Shown: positions 7,052-11,428 of the stretch, piece by piece | Numbering within the stretch: position 1 is the first letter of the stretch | Layout: each line of letters starts with the position of its first letter | Assembly (NCBI GenBank): GCA_000437215.1 | Contig: FR898619.1 | Span: forward strand, 1 to 11,428 | Length of the DNA stretch: 11,428 bases | Source: Clostridium sp. CAG:440 | Lineage (GTDB): Bacteria; Bacillota; Clostridia; TANB77; CAG-508 | Direction of reading: 5' to 3' | Program-made: the position numbers and the translations under genes | Notes under the pieces: generated by a model | Told to the model about the DNA's origin: nothing | Database searches by the model: none | The model's input: the letters and a program-made list of their open reading frames with translations, nothing else

Positions 7052-8071
7052 TTATATTTTTTCTAAAAGCTCCTTATAAGTTTTATTTATATTTTTCTTA
7101 GGGATATTATGTATTTCATTAGCATCTGTTATAAAATATTCACATAACATTCCTTTAAGAATTTTCTTGTCATTTAAAGTAATTCCTTGAAAATTTTCTA
7201 TAATCCTATCATATAATGTAATAGAATTTAATTGTTTTTTAGGTGTCCAATTTCTATACTCATATTCTGAATAATCTTCATCTAATTCGAATACATTTTC
7301 CTCTTTTATTTTGTTTTCTACTTCTTCTGTTAACAATAAAATATTTTTTCTTCTTCTAATAATATTTTTGGTTGATATTTCTTCTATTCTAAAGCATTCT
7401 TTAAGTTTTTCTTCAATATTACATGGGCAATAGTTTAAATATTTTAACATGGTAATTTTCCATTTTGCATGTGGTGGATATTTATTATTATATACAAATA
7501 ATAAGTCTAATAAATTTTCTAATCCTTGATTTAAGAGTTCTTCACCATTATATATATATCCTCTTTCTATTACTTTTAACGGATTAATTTTTACACTCCA
7601 ATTAATTCTTGATAATAAATGAGATAATAAATTTTTTCTATACTCTTTGGGAAACGTTGTTTTTCTATCTATTAATTCCTTTATTTTTCCATTTCTATCA
7701 AATACTATTTCTGATGCATAACCATATGCTTCCTTTTTTGTATCTGGCCAGTCATTTTTTTCTTCCTCATCTAATATTTGTTGGTGCATATTTATTTCCA
7801 TTATTATCTCTTCTCCATTTTGTTTTTCAACTGGAATATAAAAGGAAAATGGTTGCAACCAATTGGGTATATTTTTTCTATTAACATTTAGAAAAATTCC
7901 AATATCAATATCTGAAAATTGGTCTATAAAATCTTTATATTCTGTATTTGCTAATCCTCCCAAATAAACTATACCTTCTACCTCTGGTTTACTTTTTAGT
8001 TTTTCTGTTATTTCTTCAATTCTTTTTCTAATAATGGGTTTAATATTTTTGGTTTTTATTTCAGGTATCAT
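7052..8071 (-). CDS. Nucleotidyltransferase-fold protein of unknown substrate
   Basis: This 339-residue protein has the signature of the polymerase-beta-like nucleotidyltransferase superfamily: helix, then YLGGLANTEY with G38-G39, followed by FSDIDIGIF with the paired metal-binding aspartates D54 and D56. A third acidic residue may be E92 in IIMEINMH; many relatives have Asp there. The C-terminal part (about 130-330) is helical and rich in charged residues, with a CPC pair in YCPCNIEEKLKEC. No kinase, HEPN or ACT domain was recognised. Families with this fold modify antibiotics, tRNA, proteins or toxins, so no function can be given. It has a good AAGGAG site, 32 nt after cysS, and is followed by the NhaC-type gene. 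Confidence 0.7.
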   Translation of the reverse strand: MIPEIKTKNIKPIIRKRIEEITEKLKSKPEVEGIVYLGGLANTEYKDFIDQFSDIDIGIFLNVNRKNIPNWLQPFSFYIPVEKQNGEEIIMEINMHQQILDEEEKNDWPDTKKEAYGYASEIVFDRNGKIKELIDRKTTFPKEYRKNLLSHLLSRINWSVKINPLKVIERGYIYNGEELLNQGLENLLDLLFVYNNKYPPHAKWKITMLKYLNYCPCNIEEKLKECFRIEEISTKNIIRRRKNILLLTEEVENKIKEENVFELDEDYSEYEYRNWTPKKQLNSITLYDRIIENFQGITLNDKKILKGMLCEYFITDANEIHNIPKKNINKTYKELLEKI

Positions 8072-8103
8072 GTAATTTTCTCCTTAACTATTAGTACAAT
8101 TTT

Positions 8104-9519
8104 TTATTTTTTTATATAATCAATTTTTACTCCTTCTTTAGTGTCTTGTATTACAATTCCTTTTTTTAACAATTCTTCTCTTATTTCATCGGCCTTTTGC
8201 CACTGTTTATTTTTTCTTGCTTCTTCTCTCTTAGCAATTAAATTTTCTATATCACAATTCAAACTTTTTTTTATAATATTTTTTTCTTTTTCTTCTCTAA
8301 TTTTTATTTTTTCTAATGAAATATCCAATCCCATAATTTCATCCATTTGTGAAATTAAATCAGAATATTTTTTTGACTTATTTTCTTTTCTTGCAATCTC
8401 CCATATTATACTTAATGCTTTAGCAGAATCTAAATCATCATTCATAGCATCCATAAACATTTCTTTATACTTTTGTATTTCTTCTTTACTAACCTCTCCA
8501 TTTGATAAACTATGAATTTTTATATTTTTTCTTAACCTATTCAAACCTATTTTAGCAGACTCTAGACCCTTAAAAGTAAAATTTAGAGGTGTTCTATAAT
8601 TAGAATTTAAACAAAAATATCTATAATCTATTGCATCAAAACCTCTTTTTTCTAAATCTGCTATTGTATAAACATTTCCCAAACTTTTTGCCATCTTTCC
8701 ATTATCGACTAATAAAAACTCTCCATGCATCCAATAATTTGCAGGAATTTTACCTGAATACCCTATTGATTGAGCAATTTCATTTTCATGATGTATTGGT
8801 ATATGATCTACCCCTCCTGTATGAATGTCAAATTGTTCCCCTAAATATTTTCTACTCATAGCAGAACACTCTATATGCCATCCTGGATAACTTTTTCCCC
8901 ATGGGCTATCCCACTGCATTATATGATTTTGGGGAGCTTTTTTCCATATAGCAAAATCCTGTGGATTTCTTTTTTCATTATCTACATTAACACGGGCACC
9001 TGCCTTTTCGCCTTGCAAATTTTTGCCTGATAAAATCCCATAATTAGGTAATTTACTTATATCAAAATATAATCCTGTACTTGTTTCATACGCATAACCA
9101 TTCTCCATAATTTTTTTTACATATTCAATCATGTCTGGTATATGCTCAGTTGCTTTAGCTATAATATCTGGTTTTTTTATATTTAATTTTTCCAAATCTT
9201 TTAGGAACGCCTTTGTATAATAATTTGCTATTTCATATGGTGATTTGTGTTCTCTTTCCGAAGCTTTTTGCATTTTATCTTCTCCATTATCACCATCAGA
9301 TACTAAGTGTCCTACATCTGTTATATTCATTACATGTTTTAGCTTATAACCATTAGCAATTATAGTTTTACTTAATATATCCATGAAAATGTATGTTCTT
9401 AAATTTCCAATATGTGCATAATTATAAACAGTTGGTCCACAAGAATACATTCTTATTTCTTTGTCATTTATAGATTTTAGCTCTTCCTTTTTCTTTGTTA
9501 AAGTATTAAATACCTTCAT
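8104..9519 (-). CDS. cysS: Cysteinyl-tRNA synthetase
   Basis: CysRS is a class I aminoacyl-tRNA synthetase that attaches cysteine to tRNA-Cys. At 471 residues it is full length. The HIGH motif is HIGN at 36-39 in YNYAHIGNLRTY; the zinc site is C27, C218 (WHIECSAMS), H243 and E247 (IHHENEIAQS); the KMSKS loop is KMAKS at 275-279, a conservative variant. The C-terminal helical domain (DALR) covers about 320-400, with the small C-terminal KREEARKNKQWQKADEIREE segment conserved in the family. AAGGAG precedes the ATG. Only 67 nt separate it from the upstream regulator gene, so a T-box leader, common for Firmicute cysS genes, cannot fit there. Confidence 0.97.
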   Translation of the reverse strand: MKVFNTLTKKKEELKSINDKEIRMYSCGPTVYNYAHIGNLRTYIFMDILSKTIIANGYKLKHVMNITDVGHLVSDGDNGEDKMQKASEREHKSPYEIANYYTKAFLKDLEKLNIKKPDIIAKATEHIPDMIEYVKKIMENGYAYETSTGLYFDISKLPNYGILSGKNLQGEKAGARVNVDNEKRNPQDFAIWKKAPQNHIMQWDSPWGKSYPGWHIECSAMSRKYLGEQFDIHTGGVDHIPIHHENEIAQSIGYSGKIPANYWMHGEFLLVDNGKMAKSLGNVYTIADLEKRGFDAIDYRYFCLNSNYRTPLNFTFKGLESAKIGLNRLRKNIKIHSLSNGEVSKEEIQKYKEMFMDAMNDDLDSAKALSIIWEIARKENKSKKYSDLISQMDEIMGLDISLEKIKIREEKEKNIIKKSLNCDIENLIAKREEARKNKQWQKADEIREELLKKGIVIQDTKEGVKIDYIKK

Positions 9520-9561
9520 TTATACACGCTCCTTATAATAAGATTGTATCTAATCTTTTTA

Positions 9562-9567
9562 ATTATA
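9562..9567 (-). promoter_or_regulatory. Possible -10 element upstream of cysS
   Basis: TATAAT on the minus strand lies 42 nt upstream of the cysS ATG, but no -35 box is found at 16-18 nt. The 67-nt gap between the regulator gene and cysS also has a small 6-bp inverted repeat (AAGATT/AATCTT, 9540-9557) without a T-run on the minus strand. cysS may instead be read through from the regulator promoter. Confidence 0.3.
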
Positions 9568-9586
9568 TTCATATTTTTTTATTTTA

Positions 9587-9814
9587 TTAGATTTTACATT
9601 CTTCTTTAAAAAATAGTTCATCAACTGTTTTTATATCTAAATCAAATATTTGTTGTATTTTCTTCATTTCATCTAGATAAAATTCTTCTTGACCTTCTAA
9701 TTTTTTATTTAAAGAATTAATATCTATCTCCATTTTCTTAGATAATTGCTGGCTTGTAATATTTTTAATTTCCATTAATTTTTTAATTCTTTTTCCTACA
9801 ATTTCTGGTTCCAT
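9587..9814 (-). CDS. Small XRE-family helix-turn-helix regulator
   Basis: This is a 75-residue single-domain protein with an XRE/Cro-type helix-turn-helix at about residues 20-41 (TSQQLSKKMEIDINSLNKKL), followed by the usual third and fourth helices ending in FDLDIKTVDELFF. The start is the ATG at 9814, because a strong AAGGAGG is 5 nt before it. An in-frame TTG or ATG 11 codons further up would put this site inside the gene. A TTGACA-17-TAACAT promoter stands directly upstream. It is divergent from another small XRE gene and upstream of cysS without a clear terminator. It probably binds DNA as a dimer; the target is unknown, though the shared intergenic region with repeated ACAAATA motifs is the obvious candidate. 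Confidence 0.8.
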   Translation of the reverse strand: MEPEIVGKRIKKLMEIKNITSQQLSKKMEIDINSLNKKLEGQEEFYLDEMKKIQQIFDLDIKTVDELFFKEECKI

Positions 9815-9845
9815 TTTTCCTCCTTTTTGTTTCCTATTAGTGAAC

Positions 9846-9874
9846 ATGTTACATTATTTTACAAATATTGTCAA
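9846..9874 (-). promoter_or_regulatory. Promoter of the minus-strand XRE gene
   Basis: On the minus strand TTGACA (consensus -35, complement of 9869-9874) and TAACAT (complement of 9846-9851) are exactly 17 nt apart, about 31 nt upstream of the start codon. The spacer holds one arm (9861-9869) of a 9-bp inverted repeat; the other arm (9885-9893) is just upstream of the -35. Confidence 0.75.
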
Positions 9875-9893
9875 TATTTTTTTTAATATTTGT
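9861..9893. repeat. Inverted repeat, candidate operator between the two XRE genes
   Basis: ACAAATATT at 9861-9869 and AATATTTGT at 9885-9893 form a perfect 9-bp inverted repeat with a 15-nt spacer. The centre-to-centre distance is 24 nt, between two and two and a half helical turns. TTTACAAATA occurs twice in direct orientation, at 9858-9867 and 9906-9915; the second overlaps the -35 of the plus-strand promoter. Thus one motif touches both facing promoters. Confidence 0.5.
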
Positions 9894-9905
9894 TATTTAT
9901 TTTTG

Positions 9906-9934
9906 TTTACAAATAAATAATTAAATGCTATAAT
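9906..9934 (+). promoter_or_regulatory. Promoter of the plus-strand XRE gene
   Basis: TTTACA at 9906-9911, a 17-nt spacer and TATAAT at 9929-9934, with TGC before it (extended -10), make a near-consensus promoter. The start codon follows about 30 nt later. The -35 is part of the repeated TTTACAAATA motif. Confidence 0.78.
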
Positions 9935-9964
9935 TTGATTAATATAAATTAGGGAGTGATTGAT

Positions 9965-10207
9965 TTGGACGAAATTTTTGCTAAAAGACTTGCAGAAATT
10001 ATAAAAAATTCTAATTTAAGTTATGAAACCATTGCCAAAGATTTAGGTTTTAGAACCAAAAGTACAATATGGAAATATGCAAATTGTAAAACTGTAAATA
10101 TTGGACCTTCTGCAATTTGCCGTATAGCAAATTATTTTAAAGTTTCTCCTTCTTGGCTTGCTGGTTTTACTGATGATAAATATTATAATACTGATTTTAA
10201 TAAATAA
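9965..10207 (+). CDS. Small XRE-family (Cro/CI-type) repressor-like protein
   Basis: This 80-residue protein is nearly all helix-turn-helix: LAEIIKNSNLSYETIAKDLG covers the first helix and turn, the HTH is about residues 19-41, and CRIANYFKVSPSWLAGFTD is the typical closing helix of phage-repressor-like XRE proteins. I prefer TTG at 9965 as the start because AGGGAG ends 8 nt before it; a GTG three codons upstream (9956) overlaps that ribosome binding site. The gene is the only plus-strand gene here. It has its own promoter and terminator and no C-terminal sensor or oligomerisation domain. It faces another small XRE gene across a shared regulatory region, and both may control that region. Targets are unknown. 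Confidence 0.82.
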   Translation: MDEIFAKRLAEIIKNSNLSYETIAKDLGFRTKSTIWKYANCKTVNIGPSAICRIANYFKVSPSWLAGFTDDKYYNTDFNK

Positions 10208-10224
10208 ATTTATATATTTTTTTG

Positions 10225-10252
10225 GAATGATTTGTTATATCATTCTTTTTTT
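10225..10252 (+). terminator. Terminator of the plus-strand XRE gene
   Basis: GAATGAT (10225-10231) and ATCATTC (10239-10245) form a 7-bp stem with a 7-nt loop followed by seven T residues on the plus strand. It overlaps the stop codon of the convergent M23 peptidase gene. In the minus direction the hairpin is followed by A-rich sequence, so it does not serve that gene. Confidence 0.7.
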
Positions 10253-10848
10253 ATACCTTTTAAAAAAATTCTAATGGATTTTGATATTTTCCGATTTATT
10301 CTAATTCCTAAATGTAAATGTGTACCTGTAGTTGCTCCATTTGTTGGATTTCCTAAATTATCTTTATATTGATTCCCTGGTACTCCATATACATTTTTTG
10401 GTCCAACTTTCCCTATTACTTGCCCTTGCTTTACTTCTTGCCCTAATTCTACAATAAAATTAGGATCACTATGGCAATAAGATACTTTAAAATCATCAAA
10501 TGAAAGTGTTATTGTATAACCTCCTGCACCTAAAAAACTTCTAAATGTTATAGTTCCATCATTTACAGCTATAAACTTTGTTCCTTCTGGTGCTGGAATA
10601 TCAATACCAGAATGTGAGCTAGATGCGCCACTTGTTGGAGATACTCTTTTTCCAAAATATGAACTTATTTTATTGTAACCAGGTATTGGCCATATAAAAC
10701 CATTAGGATTTAATATTATTTCTTCACCTAATTTTAAATCATCATTATTAGGGTTATAATTTCCTTGAATTGTTGGGATAAAAAATATTGATATAAATAT
10801 GATTAATGAAAAAAGTAATAATAAAAATTTTTTGAAATATGTAATGAT
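10240..10848 (-). CDS. M23 (LytM-type) metallo-endopeptidase with a non-canonical start codon
   Basis: The 202-codon reading frame encodes a hydrophobic N-terminal segment (about residues 8-25, signal peptide or membrane anchor) and one complete M23 peptidase domain. Zinc ligands are H79 and D83 (SHSGIDIP) and H179, with H177 in THLHLG; H126 is in YCHS. SSYFGKR at 62-68 is also typical. Such enzymes cut peptide crosslinks of peptidoglycan outside the membrane; some family members have lost activity, but all key residues are present here. No ATG, GTG or TTG exists in frame: a TGA lies directly upstream, and a textbook GAGGTGAT stands 4 nt before ATC at 10848-10846 (with ATT next). The start is therefore ATC or ATT, or a mutated ATG. 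It lies downstream of tRNA-Trp with no clear promoter of its own. Confidence 0.82.
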   Translation of the reverse strand: MITYFKKFLLLLFSLIIFISIFFIPTIQGNYNPNNDDLKLGEEIILNPNGFIWPIPGYNKISSYFGKRVSPTSGASSSHSGIDIPAPEGTKFIAVNDGTITFRSFLGAGGYTITLSFDDFKVSYCHSDPNFIVELGQEVKQGQVIGKVGPKNVYGVPGNQYKDNLGNPTNGATTGTHLHLGIRINRKISKSIRIFLKGIKKE

Positions 10849-10901
10849 AAAAAATCACCTCGAAATAAATTAGTTTTAAAATTAATTTTTGAATAAAAAA
10901 A

Positions 10902-10976
10902 TGGCAGGGGTAGAAGGACTCGAACCCTCACAGGCGGTTTTGGAGACCGATGTGCTACCATTGACACTATACCCCT
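10902..10976 (-). tRNA. trnW: tRNA-Trp (anticodon CCA)
   Basis: The 75-nt gene folds as a full cloverleaf: acceptor AGGGGTA/TACCCCT (7 bp), D-stem GTGT/GCAC, anticodon loop CTCCAAA with CCA, T-stem GAGGG/CCTTC with loop TTCGAGT, discriminator G and an encoded CCA tail. The anticodon stem TCGGT/ACCGC has a U-C mismatch at its outer pair (27-43). It closely resembles the Bacillus tRNA-Trp in arrangement. A T7 run follows the CCA end. Confidence 0.95.
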
Positions 10977-11003
10977 ACATAAAAATTATTTTTGACGAAT
11001 TTG

Positions 11004-11032
11004 ATTATAACACATATTTTTTTAATTGTATA
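11004..11032 (-). promoter_or_regulatory. Promoter of tRNA-Trp
   Basis: On the minus strand TGTTATAAT (extended -10, complement of 11004-11012) is 27 nt upstream of the tRNA 5' end. TATACA, a partial -35, lies 17 nt before the TATAAT. It could also drive the M23 gene downstream. Confidence 0.65.
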
Positions 11033-11072
11033 TATTTTTTTAAAATTTTATAAAATTTTTGCCAATAAAGTT

Positions 11073-11127
11073 AAAAAAAAATGAGAAAATATTAATTTTA
11101 AACAATAATTATTTTCTCATTTTTTTA
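11073..11127 (-). terminator. Terminator of the leucine-rich repeat surface protein gene
   Basis: A perfect inverted repeat with a 12-bp core (AATGAGAAAATA at 11080-11091, TATTTTCTCATT at 11110-11121) extended by A and T runs on both sides lies immediately past the stop codon. The T8 run on the minus strand gives an intrinsic terminator; the ends are symmetric. Confidence 0.8.
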
Positions 11128-11428
11128 TTATTCATTATAATTATAATTCATATTAATTAAGGAATTATTATTAGCATTTATAGATACGCTTTCCCATTCA
11201 CTTTCACTTCCTCTGTAATAAAATATAGCATTTTGCAAGTCTATAAATGTATTTGTTCCAATAGATTTTATACCTCTTTCTAAAACTATTTCTATTTTAT
11301 TTTCTCTTGAATTATACCATGGCGTTAATCTATAATTTGATCCATCATTACTATTATATTCAAATCCTTCCCCTGTTCCTTTTGTAAACGTAACCTTAGT
11401 TACTGCATTACATATTTCAAAAGCAGAT
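11128..11428 (-). CDS. BspA-like leucine-rich repeat surface protein, C-terminal part
   Basis: Only the last 99 codons are in the window; the gene continues past 11428. Translation on the minus strand gives SAFEICNAVTKVTFTKGTG, then LTPWYNSRENKIEIVLERG, IKSIGTNTFIDLQNAIFYY and RGSESEWESVSINANNN, ending in INMNYNYNE. The pattern SIGxxxFxxL and the terminal YYxGSExEWxxISI unit are those of LRR_5/BspA-type cell-surface proteins, common in gut and mucosal bacteria and often used for adhesion. The TPWY insert between repeats is also found in this group. No anchor motif lies after the repeats, so the signal peptide or anchor, if any, is upstream. The stop is TAA (followed by a second TAA). Confidence 0.8.
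   Translation of the reverse strand, partial: SAFEICNAVTKVTFTKGTGEGFEYNSNDGSNYRLTPWYNSRENKIEIVLERGIKSIGTNTFIDLQNAIFYYRGSESEWESVSINANNNSLINMNYNYNE

Noticed and set aside
9815..9847. An 11-codon N-terminal extension of the minus-strand XRE protein
   Set aside because: It would include the AAGGAGG site and begin at or inside the -10 region of the promoter.
9587..10976. Prophage or integrative element remnant next to tRNA-Trp
   Set aside because: Two small XRE genes and a tRNA are suggestive, but there is no integrase, structural gene, or direct repeat of the tRNA 3' end in the window.
1..11428. CRISPR array, insertion sequence or rRNA gene
   Set aside because: No regularly spaced repeats, transposase motifs or rRNA sequence were seen on either strand.

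Overview
The window reads as a chromosomal segment of a very AT-rich, Gram-positive Clostridia-type Firmicute, probably an uncultured gut or anaerobic lineage. Evidence for this: SpoVS, RemA, YmdB, rubrerythrin and a BspA-type leucine-rich surface protein; strong AGGAGG ribosome binding sites; TTTACA/TATAAT promoters with extended -10 elements; and AT-rich hairpin-plus-T-tract terminators. Species cannot be assigned from the sequence alone. Almost everything is on the minus strand, so transcription runs from high to low coordinates. The one plus-strand gene is a small XRE regulator at 9965-10207.

Region 1 (about 8-5037) holds a housekeeping and developmental block. A seven-gene run, rsmE - membrane/AT-hook protein - yicC - remA - rpoZ - gmk - ymdB, has overlaps or gaps of at most about 25 nt. 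It starts at an extended -10 promoter near 5029-5037 and ends at a strong hairpin at 490-526. spoVS follows with its own promoter and terminator. The block combines ribosome modification, RNA turnover (YicC), RNA polymerase omega, GMP phosphorylation and two regulators linked to biofilm and multicellularity in Bacillus (RemA, YmdB). rsmE has a visible +1 frameshift near its start. The second gene encodes an undescribed four-helix membrane protein with a long lysine-rich tail carrying two AT-hook motifs.

Region 2 (5059-9567) holds rubrerythrin, with its own promoter and terminator, preceded by a probable transcription unit cysS - nucleotidyltransferase-like gene - NhaC-type antiporter.

Region 3 (9587-10252) is a divergent pair of small XRE-family regulators. 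They share a 150-bp intergenic region with two well-formed facing promoters. An ACAAATA motif occurs three times among the promoter elements, which looks like a small regulatory switch.

Region 4 (10240-11428) has an M23 (LytM) endopeptidase gene that contains no ATG, GTG or TTG codon in frame. It is preceded by a perfect Shine-Dalgarno sequence and an ATC codon. Upstream of it is tRNA-Trp(CCA) with its own promoter, and then the 3' end of a BspA-like leucine-rich repeat surface protein running off the window edge. No CRISPR array, insertion sequence or rRNA was seen, and no stretch over 300 bases lacks a gene.
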